DNA of 64,000 bases. Origin: Microbacterium imperiale. GTDB taxonomy: Bacteria; Actinomycetota; Actinomycetes; Actinomycetales; Microbacteriaceae. The translations under genes and the position numbers were made by a program. Shown in pieces: positions 38,020 through 49,257 of the stretch. Positions within the stretch are counted from its first letter, which is position 1. Every line of letters begins with the position of its first letter. The notes under the pieces are model-generated. The model saw nothing but the letters and a program-made list of their open reading frames with translations, made no database searches and was not told the DNA's origin. The stretch covers positions 2,976,001 through 3,040,000 of the forward strand of contig NZ_JAGIOK010000001.1 in NCBI RefSeq assembly GCF_017876655.1. Reading direction: 5' to 3'.

Positions 38020-38949
38020 TCAGGCCTCTCGGGGTGTCGGGACGCTTCGGGGTGCGGAGCGCGCGGTCACGGCGAGCAGGACGAGCCCGGCGGCGAGCAC
38101 CGCGAGTCCCACCATCGCAAGCGGAGCGAGGCGCTCACCCAGGAGTGCGACACCGAGCAGACTCGCCGTCAGCGGTTCCGCGAGCGTGAGTGTCGCGGCC
38201 GTCGCAGCGCTGAGGCCGCCGAGGCCCCAGGTGAAGAGGGCGTAGGCGACCGCGACCGTCGCGAGCCCGAGCCACAGCGCCATCGCCCAGCCTCGGGGCT
38301 GCGCCAGCCAGGCCATGTCGGTCATCGGCAGCATCGCGATGCCGCAGACGGCAGCGCCGACGCCCATGGCGCCCGACACCGTGAAAGCGTCCCAGCCACC
38401 CGCGATGAGGCGCCGCTGCGCGTTGGCGATGACGGCGAACGCACCGCCGGCCCCGAGCGAGCCGAGGACGCCGAGGCCATCGGCACCGGCCGATCCGCCC
38501 CCCGCGATCGCCAGCAGAGCGACGCCCACCGTGGCGAGGGCGGTCGCGACCAGCCACGGCGACGTGGGACGCCGGCGCGTCAGCATCCATTCGAGCAGTC
38601 CCGCCAGCACGGGCGCCGACCCCAGCGCGATGACCGTCCCGACGGCGACGCCGTTGCGCGCCGTCCCGAGGAAGAACAGCGGCTGGTACAGCGCGAGGCA
38701 CAGGCCGGTCAGGGCCATCAGCGCCAGCGCGCGCCCGCCGCCCGTCGGGCCCGGCACGCCGGCTGCCGACCGGGCGCGCTGGCGACGCGAGCCCGCGACG
38801 AGGCCGACGAGCCCGAGCGCGGCGCCGCCGACGACGAGGCGCGCCGCGCCCACGCCGAGGGGAGTGGTGTCGTCCGGGCCGAGTGCCTGCGCGGTGCCGG
38901 TGGTGCCGAAGAGCACGGCCGCGACGAGGACGGCGATCACGAACGGCAT
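38020..38949 (-). CDS. EamA/DMT-family transporter
   Basis: A 309-residue integral membrane protein with ten predicted helices arranged as two repeated EamA halves (about 1-140 and 150-290). The conserved glycine/proline pattern SAATAATLTLAEPLTASLLG marks the second half. Members export amino acids, drugs or nucleosides. Short loop and C-terminal Arg/Pro tail are normal. Its operon partner is the GNAT gene. Confidence 0.9.
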   Translation of the reverse strand: MPFVIAVLVAAVLFGTTGTAQALGPDDTTPLGVGAARLVVGGAALGLVGLVAGSRRQRARSAAGVPGPTGGGRALALMALTGLCLALYQPLFFLGTARNGVAVGTVIALGSAPVLAGLLEWMLTRRRPTSPWLVATALATVGVALLAIAGGGSAGADGLGVLGSLGAGGAFAVIANAQRRLIAGGWDAFTVSGAMGVGAAVCGIAMLPMTDMAWLAQPRGWAMALWLGLATVAVAYALFTWGLGGLSAATAATLTLAEPLTASLLGVALLGERLAPLAMVGLAVLAAGLVLLAVTARSAPRSVPTPREA

Positions 38950-39010
38950 CCTTCAGTTGTACCGCCTCGGCCGCGCGGCGCGTGCCCGCGGGGCTGCGGC
39001 GGCCCGCCGG

Positions 39011-39016
39011 TAGGAT
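39011..39016 (+). promoter_or_regulatory. -10 element TAGGAT of the leaderless cysS promoter
   Basis: TAGGAT ends 6 nt before the cysS GTG at 39023; no ribosome site intervenes. Confidence 0.55.
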
Positions 39017-39022
39017 TATGCG

Positions 39023-40432
39023 GTGACCGTTCGGCTTTACGACACTCGCGCGCAGGCGCTGCGCGACTTCGCGCCCCGCGACGCGTCGAACGTCACGATG
39101 TACGTCTGCGGCCCGACGGTGCAGTCGGGCCCGCACATCGGCCACGTCCGCGCCGCCGTCGGCTTCGACATCCTGCGCCGGTGGCTCACGCACCGCTTCG
39201 GTCGCGTGACCTTCGTGCGCAACGTCACCGACATCGACGACAAGATCCTCGCCAACGCCACCGAGCGCGAGCCGTGGTGGGCGCTGGCCTACCGTATCGA
39301 GCTCGAGTTCACACGTGCCTACGCGGCGGTGGGGGTGCTGGCTCCGACGTACGAGCCGCGCGCCACGGCATCCGTCCCGCAGATGATCGAGCTCATCGAG
39401 ACGCTCATCGAGCGCGGTCACGCGTACGCGGCGCCCGACGGCTCGGGTGACGTCTACTTCGACGTACGGTCCTGGTCCGAGTACGGCTCGCTGACGCGGC
39501 AGTCGCTCGACGCCATGGAGGCCGCCGCCGACGCCGATCCCCGTGGCAAGCGCGACCCCCGCGACTTCGCGCTGTGGAAGGGCGCCAAGGCCGACGAGCC
39601 CGTCGACGCATCGTGGGTGTCGCCGTGGGGCCGCGGACGACCCGGATGGCACATCGAGTGCTCGGCGATGAGCCGGCGCTACCTCGGCCCCGAGTTCGAC
39701 ATCCACGGCGGCGGGCTCGACCTGCGGTTCCCGCACCACGAGAACGAGCTGGCGCAGTCCACAGCGGCCGGTGACGCCTTCGCCCGGTACTGGGTGCACA
39801 ACGGCCTGGTCACCGTGGGCGACCAGAAGATGTCGAAGTCGCTCGGCAACTTCCTGCTCGCCGACGACGTGCTCGCGGAGCGCGACCCTCTCGTCGTGCG
39901 ATACGCGCTGGGCGCCGCGCACTACCGCTCGAACCTCGACCTGAGCCCCGCCAGTTTCGACGAGGCCGAAGCCGCGCTCGACCGCATCCGCTCCTTCCAG
40001 CAGCGCGTGGCCCGGGCGGTGCCGGACGCGACCGGCGGCGAGACCGCGTCGGTTCCTGACGCCTTCGCCGCTGCGATGGACGACGACCTGGGCGTGCCCC
40101 AGGCGCTCGCGGTCGTGCACGAGACCGTGCGCGCCGGGAACACCGCCATCGACGCCGGAGACACGGATGCCGCGGCTGCGGCCGCTCGTTCGGTCGCGGC
40201 AATGCTCGACGTCCTCGGGCTCGAGGTCGCGTCGCCGGCCGGCGCCCTCTCGCCGGCAGCCGAGACCGCGGCGCTCGACGCCCTCGTGCGCACCATGATC
40301 GACCAGCGCGCCGACGCGCGCGCCACCAAGGACTGGGCGACGGCCGATCGCATCCGCGACGCGATCGCGGCGGCCGGCATCGTCCTCGAAGACGGTCCCG
40401 AGGGGACCCATTGGAGTGTGAACCGTGGCTAA
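39023..40432 (+). CDS. cysS: Cysteinyl-tRNA synthetase
   Basis: A 469-residue class I synthetase charging tRNA-Cys. It has the zinc-site cysteine in [10 protein letters not shown], the HIGH motif in PHIGHVRA, and KMSKSLGN in GDQKMSKS. The C-terminal helical anticodon domain (about 330-469) follows. Length is normal. It overlaps rlmB by 8 bases, and both follow the carD-ispDF unit as in mycobacteria. Confidence 0.98.
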   Translation: MTVRLYDTRAQALRDFAPRDASNVTMYVCGPTVQSGPHIGHVRAAVGFDILRRWLTHRFGRVTFVRNVTDIDDKILANATEREPWWALAYRIELEFTRAYAAVGVLAPTYEPRATASVPQMIELIETLIERGHAYAAPDGSGDVYFDVRSWSEYGSLTRQSLDAMEAAADADPRGKRDPRDFALWKGAKADEPVDASWVSPWGRGRPGWHIECSAMSRRYLGPEFDIHGGGLDLRFPHHENELAQSTAAGDAFARYWVHNGLVTVGDQKMSKSLGNFLLADDVLAERDPLVVRYALGAAHYRSNLDLSPASFDEAEAALDRIRSFQQRVARAVPDATGGETASVPDAFAAAMDDDLGVPQALAVVHETVRAGNTAIDAGDTDAAAAAARSVAAMLDVLGLEVASPAGALSPAAETAALDALVRTMIDQRADARATKDWATADRIRDAIAAAGIVLEDGPEGTHWSVNRG

Positions 40433-41414
40433 GCCAGGAAACCCGTCCGCCGGACGCGGCAAGAAGAAGGGCCCGACCAAGGGCACCGGCGGCAAGAACC
40501 GTCGCTCGCTCGAGGGTCGCGGGCCGACCCCGAAGGCCGAGGACCGCGCCTGGCACCCCGCCGGCAAGCGCAAGGCCGCCCAGGAACGGTTCATCGCCGC
40601 CGGCGGCAAGGTGTCGCAGCGTCCGAGCGGTGGCAACCGTGCTCCCAAGGCGAAGGCGGGCGATGACACCGAGACGGTGACGGGCCGCAACAGCGTGCTC
40701 GAGGCGCTCCGCGCCAAGATCCCCGCGACGGCGTTCTACATCGCCCAGCGCGTCGAGATGGACGACCGCGTCAAGGAGATGCTGTCGATCGCCACGAACC
40801 GCAACATCCCGGTGCTCGAGGTCACGCGCCAGGAGCTCGACCGCATGGCCGGCTTCGACGGCGTGCACCAGGGCGTCGCGATCAAGGTGCCGCCGTACGA
40901 GTACGCCCACCCGCAGGACCTGCTCGAGCAGGTCATCGATCGCGGCGAGACCCCGCTGTTCGTCGCGCTCGACAGCGTGACCGACCCGCGCAACCTGGGC
41001 GCGATCATGCGTTCGGCGGCCGCGTTCGGCGGCCACGGTGTCATCATCCCGCAGCGCCGCTCGGCGGGTGTGAACTCCGCCGCGTGGAAGACCAGCGCGG
41101 GCGCGGCCGCCCGCATCCCCGTCGCGATCGCGCCGAACCTGACGACGACGCTCAAAGAGTTCAAGAAGCAGGGCGTGTTCGTGCTCGGCCTCGACGGTGA
41201 CGGCGACGTGGCGCTGCCGGCGCTGCAGCTGGCCGACCGTCCCGTGGCGATCGTCGTCGGGTCCGAGGGCAAGGGCCTGTCGCGACTGGTCACCGAGACG
41301 TGCGACCAGGTCGTGTCGATTCCGATCTCGGCCGCCACCGAATCGCTCAACGCCGGCATCGCCGCGTCGGTCGCGCTGTATCAGGTCGCGACCATTCGTG
41401 CCGCTCAGGAGTGA
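40425..41414 (+). CDS. rlmB: 23S rRNA (guanosine-2'-O-)-methyltransferase RlmB
   Basis: A 329-residue SpoU/TrmH-family enzyme that methylates G2251-equivalent rRNA. A basic N-terminal extension rich in Lys/Arg/Gly (about 1-85) precedes the substrate-recognition domain (about 85-160) and the knotted catalytic domain with [24 protein letters not shown] and the SAM-binding [19 protein letters not shown]. The GTG overlaps cysS. Confidence 0.95.
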   Translation: MAKPGNPSAGRGKKKGPTKGTGGKNRRSLEGRGPTPKAEDRAWHPAGKRKAAQERFIAAGGKVSQRPSGGNRAPKAKAGDDTETVTGRNSVLEALRAKIPATAFYIAQRVEMDDRVKEMLSIATNRNIPVLEVTRQELDRMAGFDGVHQGVAIKVPPYEYAHPQDLLEQVIDRGETPLFVALDSVTDPRNLGAIMRSAAAFGGHGVIIPQRRSAGVNSAAWKTSAGAAARIPVAIAPNLTTTLKEFKKQGVFVLGLDGDGDVALPALQLADRPVAIVVGSEGKGLSRLVTETCDQVVSIPISAATESLNAGIAASVALYQVATIRAAQE

Positions 41415-41507
41415 GTCCGGGTCGTCGCGCCGGGACGGTCTGATGACCTTCCTGTAAATTCCGGCTGCCCGCGCGCCGGGGACCGGACAGGACGCGGTGC
41501 CATTGGG

Positions 41508-41513
41508 TAGTTT
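41508..41513 (+). promoter_or_regulatory. -10 element TAGTTT of the leaderless glgP promoter
   Basis: TAGTTT ends 6 nt before the GTG start of glgP at 41520. Confidence 0.5.
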
Positions 41514-41519
41514 CGAACC

Positions 41520-44027
41520 GTGTCCGAGAACGACAAGACTCCTGCCCCCCGTCCGCTGACGGCGACGCATCCGCTGGCTCTGGCCCCGGTGAGCTCACCG
41601 CCGGCCACCGTTGACGGCTTCGTGCGCGAGTTCCTGGTCAATCTGAACCTCGAACGCGGCGTCGCACTGTCGTCGGCCACCGAGACCGACAAGTACCTGG
41701 CACTGGCGTCGACCGTGCGCGACTACCTCGTCGCGCGCTGGCTCGAGGACCAGCGGAGGCAGCGCGCCGACCAGAGCAAGGCCGTCTGCTACCTCTCGGC
41801 CGAGTACCTGCTCGGACGCCAGCTCGACAACAACCTCCTGGCATCGGGCCTGACCGACATTGCGACCCAGGCCCTCGCGGCGTGCGGCATCGACATCGAC
41901 TCGATGCGTGCTCACGAGGTCGAGCCGGGCCTCGGCAACGGCGGTCTCGGGCGTCTGGCGGCGTGCTTCATCGATTCGCTCGCCACCCTGAGCGTGCCGA
42001 GCATCGGCTACGGCATCCGCTACGAGTACGGCATCTTCCGGCAGGTGTTCCGCGACGGTCAGCAGATCGAGAAGCCCGACGCCTGGCTGGCGCTCGGCTC
42101 GCCGTGGGAGTTCCGTCACCCCGAGGCAGCGCAGACGGTGTCGTTCGCCGGACACACCGAGACGTACGACGACGACGGCGTGCTGCGCTCGCGCTGGGTG
42201 CCGGCGTGGAGCGTTCGGGCGGTGCCCTACAACTACATGGTCCCGGGCTATCAGAACGGCCGCGTCAACACGCTTCGCCTGTGGAGCGCCGAGGCTACGA
42301 AGGCCTTCGACCTGCGCACGTTCAACAGCGGCGACTACGTCGAGGCGGTGCGCGCGCAGACCTTCGCCGAGAACATCTCGAAGGTGCTCTACCCCGAGGA
42401 CTCCACCCCGCAGGGCAAGGAGCTGCGCCTGCAGCAGCAGTACTTCTTCGTCGCGGCGTCCATCGCCGACTACATGTCGAAGGTGCTGCCCGAGGACTTC
42501 GATCTGACGAAGCTGCCCGATCGCGTGATCTTCCAGCTCAACGACACGCATCCCGTCATCGCGGTTCCCGAGATGATGCGGGTGCTGGTCGACGAGCGCA
42601 AGCTCGACTGGGATGCCGCGTGGGCCATCACCCAGAAGTGCTTCGCGTACACGTGCCACACGCTTCTGCCCGAGGCGCTGGAGGTCTGGTCGGTCGATCT
42701 GCTGGGACGCCTGCTGCCGCGTCACCTCGAGATCATCTACCGCATCAACGACGAGTTCCTCCTCGCGGTGCGCGAGCGCTTCGGCGACGACGAACGCCGT
42801 CTGCGCGACATGTCGATCATCTCGGAGAACCCCGCGTCGGTGCGCATGGCGTACCTCGCGACGGTCGCGGGCGCGAAGGTCAACGGCGTCGCGGAGCTGC
42901 ACTCGCAGCTGCTGCGCGAGAAGGTGCTGCACGACTTCGACGAGATGATGCCCGAGAAGTTCACGAACGTCACGAACGGCGTGACGCCGCGCCGGTTCAT
43001 GCGCCTGGCCAACCCCGAGCTCTCCGAGCTCATCACCGCGGCGCTCGGCACCGGCTGGCTCACCGACCTCGAGCGGTTGCGCGAGCTCGAGTCGTACGCC
43101 GAGGACGCCGACTTCCGTGCCGCCTTCGCCGGCGTGAAGGCCGCCAACAAGCGCCGCCTGAACGAGGTGCTGCTCGCCCGCGACGGCTTCGCGATCGCCG
43201 ACGACCACCTGCTCGACGTGATGGTCAAGCGCCTGCACGAGTACAAGCGGCAGATGCTCAAGGTGCTGCACATCGTGACCCTCTACGAGCGGGTCGTGTC
43301 GGGCCGGGTCGCGGCGTCCGACCTGCAGCCGCGCACCTTCATCTTCGGAGCCAAGGCGGCGCCCGGGTACGCGATGGCCAAGCGGGTCATCCACCTCATC
43401 AACGCCGTCGGCTCGGTCGTCAACAGCGACCCGCGCCTCGAGGGCCGCCTGAAGGTCGTCTTCCCGCCGAACTACAACGTCACGCTCGCCGAGCGCGTGA
43501 TCCCGGCCGCCGACCTGTCGGAGCAGATCTCGCTCGCAGGCAAGGAGGCGTCGGGCACCGGCAACATGAAGTTCGCCCTCAACGGCGCGCTCACGATCGG
43601 CACCGACGACGGCGCGAACGTCGAGATCCGCGAGCTCGTGGGCGACGACAACTTCTTCCTCTTCGGCATGAGCGAGCCCGAGGTCGAGGAGCTCTGGGCG
43701 CGGGGTTATCGCCCGGGCGAGTTCGCCCAGGCCGACGACGAACTGCGCCGAGCCCTCGATCTCATCTCGTCTGGCGTCTTCTCGGGCGGCGACCGCTCGA
43801 CGTTCGAGCCGATCGTCTCGAACCTGCTCTACGACGACCGCTTCATGGTGCTGGCCGACTACACGTCGTACATCGCCGCCCAGGAGCGTGTGGATGCCGC
43901 TTACGCCGACCGCGACGCCTGGACGCGATCGGCCATCCTCAACGTCGCCCGGACGGGCTTCTTCTCGTCCGACCGATCCATCCGCGACTACATCGACCGC
44001 ATCTGGCACGCTCAGCCCGTGCGCTGA
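41520..44027 (+). CDS. glgP: Glycogen/starch/alpha-glucan phosphorylase
   Basis: An 835-residue GT35 phosphorylase releasing glucose-1-phosphate from glycogen or maltodextrin. Residues about 90-160 include EVEPGLGNGGLGRLAACFIDS; the PLP lysine is in EASGTGNMKFALNG; glucan-binding and phosphate motifs flank NLKVVFPPNYN-like sequence. Length equals the classical bacterial enzyme. No other glg gene is adjacent, so it is likely expressed alone. Confidence 0.97.
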   Translation: MSENDKTPAPRPLTATHPLALAPVSSPPATVDGFVREFLVNLNLERGVALSSATETDKYLALASTVRDYLVARWLEDQRRQRADQSKAVCYLSAEYLLGRQLDNNLLASGLTDIATQALAACGIDIDSMRAHEVEPGLGNGGLGRLAACFIDSLATLSVPSIGYGIRYEYGIFRQVFRDGQQIEKPDAWLALGSPWEFRHPEAAQTVSFAGHTETYDDDGVLRSRWVPAWSVRAVPYNYMVPGYQNGRVNTLRLWSAEATKAFDLRTFNSGDYVEAVRAQTFAENISKVLYPEDSTPQGKELRLQQQYFFVAASIADYMSKVLPEDFDLTKLPDRVIFQLNDTHPVIAVPEMMRVLVDERKLDWDAAWAITQKCFAYTCHTLLPEALEVWSVDLLGRLLPRHLEIIYRINDEFLLAVRERFGDDERRLRDMSIISENPASVRMAYLATVAGAKVNGVAELHSQLLREKVLHDFDEMMPEKFTNVTNGVTPRRFMRLANPELSELITAALGTGWLTDLERLRELESYAEDADFRAAFAGVKAANKRRLNEVLLARDGFAIADDHLLDVMVKRLHEYKRQMLKVLHIVTLYERVVSGRVAASDLQPRTFIFGAKAAPGYAMAKRVIHLINAVGSVVNSDPRLEGRLKVVFPPNYNVTLAERVIPAADLSEQISLAGKEASGTGNMKFALNGALTIGTDDGANVEIRELVGDDNFFLFGMSEPEVEELWARGYRPGEFAQADDELRRALDLISSGVFSGGDRSTFEPIVSNLLYDDRFMVLADYTSYIAAQERVDAAYADRDAWTRSAILNVARTGFFSSDRSIRDYIDRIWHAQPVR

Positions 44028-44080
44028 CCGCGGCCGCAGCCGCATCCGTCAGCCGGGGAACAGCCAACGAAGGGAACGCC

Positions 44081-44719
44081 ATGGCTCGCATCGCCGTCAT
44101 CGGAGGCACCGGATACGCCGGCAGCCACATCGTCGCCGAGGCCGTCTCGCGCGGTCACACCGCCGTCTCGGTGGCACGGAAGCTGCCGGCCGACCGCGTC
44201 GACGGCGCCACGTACATCGAGGGCACGCTGCTCGACGTTCCGGCGCTCGTCGAGCAGCTCGACGGGGTGGATGTCGTCGTCTTGGCCGTCGCTCCGCGCG
44301 GCGACATGCAGGGGCAGGTGCGGCCGAACACGGCGCTGCTGGTGACGGCACTGCCCGAGAACGTCCGTGTCGGGGTCGTCGGCGGTGCCGGTGGCAGTCT
44401 CGTCGCCCCCGGGGGCCCGCGACTGATCGACAGCGGCTTCCCCGAGGAGTTCAAGGACGAGGCGCTCGAGGCGATCGGGGTCCTCGAGGACCTGCAGGCT
44501 GACGCCACCGGACGCGACTGGTTCTTCATCCATCCCGCCGGCGGCTTCGGCTCGTTCAACCCGGGCGAGCGCACGGGCAGCTACCGGGACGGGGGAGACG
44601 TGCTCGTCACCGACGAGAACGGCGACTCGTTCATCTCGGGCCCCGATTTCGCGATCGCGGTGCTCGACGAGATCGAGAACCCGCGGCACGTCCGCGAGCG
44701 GTTCACCGTCGGCTACTGA
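44081..44719 (+). CDS. NAD(P)-binding Rossmann oxidoreductase, NmrA/SDR-like
   Basis: A 212-residue atypical short-chain dehydrogenase with the glycine motif VIGGTGYAGSHIV at the N-terminus and GVVGGAGGSLV later. It resembles NAD(P)H-binding flavin-reductase or epimerase-like proteins that lack the catalytic Tyr-Lys pair. Substrate unknown. The ATG at 44081 follows GAAGGGAACGCC. Confidence 0.85.
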   Translation: MARIAVIGGTGYAGSHIVAEAVSRGHTAVSVARKLPADRVDGATYIEGTLLDVPALVEQLDGVDVVVLAVAPRGDMQGQVRPNTALLVTALPENVRVGVVGGAGGSLVAPGGPRLIDSGFPEEFKDEALEAIGVLEDLQADATGRDWFFIHPAGGFGSFNPGERTGSYRDGGDVLVTDENGDSFISGPDFAIAVLDEIENPRHVRERFTVGY

Positions 44720-44749
44720 GCCGCCGCAGCGATCGCGGCTGGCGCGATC

Positions 44750-46057
44750 TCAGACCAGGTCGCGCCAGTCGACGGTGCTCTCGTCGTCGTCTTCGACCGG
44801 AACGGCGTCGGTGACGATCGGCACCGACATCGTCTCGGTCGGCGGACCCATGACGGTCGCCTCGTCGCGCCGATGGCGGAGGACGTTCTCGACGTAGGAC
44901 GAGAGCACCTCGGCGAGGGGCACGGAACGGCCCTCGGTCTGCGACAGGTACCACCGGTGCTCGAGCACCTGGTGGAAGAGCTCAGCCGGCTCGAGCTTGG
45001 CTCGCAGGTCCCACGGCACGGAGAGCACGACCGGCTCGAACACGCGGGTGAGCCACTCGTGCGCGACCATCTCCTCGTTCGACCCGAGCCGCGAGACGCG
45101 GGCGCTGAACTCGTCGAGGTCGTTCAGCAGGCGCCGAGCCTGGTTCTCCTCGACATCCAGTCCCGTCAGACGCAGCAGGCGGCGCTGATGGTGCCCCGCA
45201 TCGACGACCTTCGGCTGGATCGACACGCGTGTGCCGTCGGCTGCGGCGTCGATCGACATCTCGCCGATGTCGAAGCCGAGCGAGTTGAGCTTCTGCACAC
45301 GCTCGGTGATGCGCCACGACTCGTTGGCCGAGAACGTCTCCTGGTCGGTCAGCGCCGCCCACAGCGAGTGATACGACGACATGATGCCGTCGGCGATGGC
45401 CACGGCATCCACCCCGCCCTCGAGCCGCCCTCCGGCCTCGAGGTCCATGATCTCGCCCGCGATGTTCGTCCGTGCGATGTCGAGGTCGTGCATCCGCTGT
45501 CCTCGCGTCAGTGCGCGCTCGTGGAGCTCGCCGGTCTCGGCGTCGACGAGGTAGGCGGCGAAGGCGCCGGCATCCCGTCGGAAGAGCGTGTTCGACAGCG
45601 ACACGTCGCCCCAGAAGAAGCCGACGTTGTGCAGGCGCACGAGCAGCACCGCGAGGGCGTCGACGAGGCGCGTGGCGGTGTCGGGGCGGAGGACCTGCGT
45701 GAACAGCGCCCGGTAGGGGAGCGAGAACTTCAGGTGCGCGGTGACGAGAGCCGCCGGCAGCTCCTCGCCGTTCTCGTCGCGCCGGCCGTCGATCACGGCG
45801 ACCCGCTCGACGCACGGCACATCCAGGCGCTGCAGCGACCCGAGCATCTCGTACTCGCGACGCGCCATCGTCGCGGTCGTCTCCTTGATGGCGACCACGC
45901 GCCCCGACAGGTTCGCGAAGCGCACCAGGTGGCGCGAGATGCCCTTCGGCAGATACACGATGTCGGGGGTCGACCAGTCGGCCAGCGTCGTGGACCAGGG
46001 CAGGGCGAGCAGGCCCGGATCGACGCTGCTGGCTGTGATCGAGAGCGAGGAGCGCAC
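44750..46057 (-). CDS. DUF4032 protein with kinase-like N-terminal domain
   Basis: A 435-residue actinobacterial DUF4032 protein. The N-terminal half (about 40-190) is like lipopolysaccharide or aminoglycoside kinases, with VVAIKETTATMARREYEML and the catalytic-loop-like GDVSLSNTLFRRD. The C-terminal half is a helical domain with no catalytic site. The true substrate of the family is unknown. GTG start with CGGAG. It lies leftward of the sugar ABC ATPase with an 83-base gap. Confidence 0.85.
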   Translation of the reverse strand: MRSSLSITASSVDPGLLALPWSTTLADWSTPDIVYLPKGISRHLVRFANLSGRVVAIKETTATMARREYEMLGSLQRLDVPCVERVAVIDGRRDENGEELPAALVTAHLKFSLPYRALFTQVLRPDTATRLVDALAVLLVRLHNVGFFWGDVSLSNTLFRRDAGAFAAYLVDAETGELHERALTRGQRMHDLDIARTNIAGEIMDLEAGGRLEGGVDAVAIADGIMSSYHSLWAALTDQETFSANESWRITERVQKLNSLGFDIGEMSIDAAADGTRVSIQPKVVDAGHHQRRLLRLTGLDVEENQARRLLNDLDEFSARVSRLGSNEEMVAHEWLTRVFEPVVLSVPWDLRAKLEPAELFHQVLEHRWYLSQTEGRSVPLAEVLSSYVENVLRHRRDEATVMGPPTETMSVPIVTDAVPVEDDDESTVDWRDLV

Positions 46058-46140
46058 GGGTTCTCCGATCGGGTGGGGGCACAGAGCTGCGGCGCGGGCG
46101 ACCGATGGCCACCCGCGCCGCAGCGTATGAAGATACCGGA

Positions 46141-47244
<1,104 letters not shown>

Positions 47245-47504
47245 CGTTTCTTCTCCTTCACCGGCAGGTACGTGCCGGACGATCCGTTGTGAATGGAACG
47301 GGGTCGCCCCCGTACGCCCATCGTTGGACGCGATCTCAGTATGGCACGCGCGCGAGCGGAATGAGCGCGCGGACGCCCGCCGCGGATGCGCCGCCACGCG
47401 AAGTGCTCTGGGCTTTCCCAGACTGGCTGATTACCATCGACTGACTCGTGAAGCCCGCGACGAGTCCTCGCGCGGCCCTCATCCTTTTCGTTCTCCGAGG
47501 TTTC

Positions 47505-48473
47505 ATGTCTTCTGACGACACCCACGACGCGCCCGAATCGCCGGCGGTCACCGACCGCCGTGAAGCGGTTCGCGAGAAGGCGCTCCAGGTTCACACGCGC
47601 CAGTCCCGGGCCCGCATCGCGCGCCGCTCGGGCCTCGGCCTGCTGGCTGTCGGCGCCGTCGCCACAGCCGCCGTCATGGTGACGATGACGGTCTCGGGCG
47701 CGACCAGTCAGCCGCAACTCCAGCCGGCGACCTCGTCGCGCGACGGCTTCGTCGTGGCGGATGTCGTCACGGGATCGATCGCGACCGACATCGAGGCGCA
47801 GGCCGAAGCTCCGGCCGAGCCGGCGGAGTCGACCGAAGCCGCTGAACCCGCCGAGGGACTGCCGGCTCCGACGGCGACGGCGCAGCCCCCCGTCGAGATC
47901 CGCGTCTACGTCGACTACCTCTCCGCCGGTGCGCGCGAGTGGCAGCTGGCCAACTCGCAGCAGCTGACGTCGTGGGTCGACGACGGCGCCGTCACCCTCA
48001 GCTACTACCCGGTCGCCATGCTCACCGCGAAGTCGAACGGCACGAAGTACTCGCTCCGTGCTGCCAGCGCGGCAGCATGCGTCGCGACGCACTCGCCCGA
48101 CGCGTTCTACGCGTTCAACAACGAACTGCTCACCCGTCAGCCGGACGTCGACACCGACGGCTTCTCGGACACGCAGCTGGCCGACATGGCGCTGGCCTCC
48201 GGTGTCGACTCGACCAAGGTGATTCGCGAGTGCATCGAGTCGGGCTCGTACGCAGCGTGGGCCAAAGCCGCCACCGAGCGCGCGGTCGCCGGCATCCCCG
48301 ACACGGACGGCCTCTCGCTGACCGGCACGCCGATGGTCCTGGTGAACGGCAAGCAGTACATCGGCGACCTGGCCGATCCCGCGGAGTTCTCGCAGTTCGT
48401 GCTCACCACGGCGAGCGACGCGTACTACCGGTCGGCCCCGACTCCCACCCCGACGCCGACGCCCGCGTCCTGA
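47505..48473 (+). CDS. DsbA-like thioredoxin-fold membrane protein lacking CxxC
   Basis: A 322-residue protein with an N-terminal cytoplasmic segment, one transmembrane helix (about 45-65), a Glu/Pro/Ala-rich spacer (about 90-125) and a DsbA/thioredoxin-like domain (about 130-310) containing the cis-proline segment GTPMVLVNGKQY. The position of the active-site CxxC is YLSAGAREWQ, so it cannot act as a disulfide oxidoreductase. Two other cysteines, in AAACVATH and RECIESG, remain. The C-terminus is Thr/Pro repeats. It may be a binding scaffold. ATG 47505 follows CGAGG. Confidence 0.8.
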   Translation: MSSDDTHDAPESPAVTDRREAVREKALQVHTRQSRARIARRSGLGLLAVGAVATAAVMVTMTVSGATSQPQLQPATSSRDGFVVADVVTGSIATDIEAQAEAPAEPAESTEAAEPAEGLPAPTATAQPPVEIRVYVDYLSAGAREWQLANSQQLTSWVDDGAVTLSYYPVAMLTAKSNGTKYSLRAASAAACVATHSPDAFYAFNNELLTRQPDVDTDGFSDTQLADMALASGVDSTKVIRECIESGSYAAWAKAATERAVAGIPDTDGLSLTGTPMVLVNGKQYIGDLADPAEFSQFVLTTASDAYYRSAPTPTPTPTPAS

Positions 48474-48652
48474 GCCCAGCCGGTTCGCGCCCCCGTCACG
48501 TCACCGATCGCCGCGTCATCCGCTTTGCGCGGTTGCGGTGCGGGACGAGCGCGTCCCGAGTGATAATCTCGACGCCGCGATGGCCCCGCCCGCCCCGCCG
48601 CGTCGTGTTGTGCGCTTCCCGCGCGCGCAGCCTTTCCCAGAGAGACACCACC

Positions 48653-49030
48653 GTGCCCTTCCACAGCAAGAAGACCCTGGAACACTGGGTCGCGGAGTTC
48701 ATCGAATCGCGCGGCGCCGGCGACGAGGTGCGTGTGGCCGTGCAGGACGGGTCGGATGGCGCGGACACCGGTCTCGTCCTGGTCCCGCTCGAACACGCCC
48801 CGAACGCGGTCTACATCGAGCCGACCGGTGAGGCTGACGACCTCAGCTGGTCGGTCTCGATCGAGCCCCATGACCAGACGCTCGTGCTGTCGAGCTTCGA
48901 GCTGAACGCGCTGACTCACGAGCTGCTGATCGCCGCGGAGCTGTGCGCCTACCTGCAGGAGAAGTCCCTCGGCCACTACGAGCCCGACGGCGCCCCCGAC
49001 CCGACCGGCACCTCCGCCAGTGCGGGCTAA
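48653..49030 (+). CDS. Conserved small acidic protein, hypothetical
   Basis: A 125-residue acidic soluble protein, VPFHSKKTLEHWVAEFIE at the start and an alternating strand/helix pattern through the middle (LVLVPLEHAPNAVYIEP). No motif is recognised. GTG start with GAGAGACACC upstream. It is the last chromosomal gene before the truncated tRNA-Thr and the phage element. The frame continues upstream, overlapping the DsbA-like gene, but that reading is not protein-like. Confidence 0.7.
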   Translation: MPFHSKKTLEHWVAEFIESRGAGDEVRVAVQDGSDGADTGLVLVPLEHAPNAVYIEPTGEADDLSWSVSIEPHDQTLVLSSFELNALTHELLIAAELCAYLQEKSLGHYEPDGAPDPTGTSASAG

Positions 49031-49128
49031 CCCTCGCGGCGAGGTCAGGGCTTCAGCCTGCACGCTCTAGACTCGATTCGGAAGTGCCGTGCCGCGGGGT
49101 ACGGCTCTCGTCCCGCGCGACGGGGCTT

Positions 49129-49169
49129 GCCGACTTGGCGCAATTGGTAGCGCACCGTACTTGTAATAC
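49129..49169 (+). pseudogene. 5' half of tRNA-Thr (anticodon TGT), cut by the element
   Basis: The acceptor 5' strand GCCGACT, the D arm GCGC/GCGC and the anticodon arm CCGTA-CTTGTAA-TAC fold as a normal tRNA-Thr reading ACA. Immediately after the first three bases of the 3' anticodon stem the match ends: there is no variable loop, T arm or acceptor 3' strand. A -10-like TAGACT lies upstream near 49066. The 3' half must lie at the other end of the element or be lost. Confidence 0.8.
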
Positions 49170-49180
49170 CGGAAACGGTT

Positions 49181-49257
49181 GTTTCCCGTCATTCCGCGGA
49201 GTTGCGTAGCGTTCCGTTTGGTACGCGTTTCCGGGCTAGAACGTTTCCCGTCATTCC
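49181..49257. repeat. 15-bp direct repeats beside the att junction
   Basis: GTTTCCCGTCATTCC occurs at 49181-49195 and again, identical, at 49243-49257; the second copy is followed by the short inverted repeat CATTCC-gggg-AATG. Paired short repeats 12-90 bases from an att core are typical integrase arm-binding sites. Confidence 0.65.

Noticed and set aside
38135..40717. An 860-codon minus frame opposite cysS
   Set aside because: Antisense shadow of cysS and the EamA gene; composition not protein-like.
41595..44045. An 816-codon minus frame opposite glgP
   Set aside because: Antisense shadow of glgP; no start signal.
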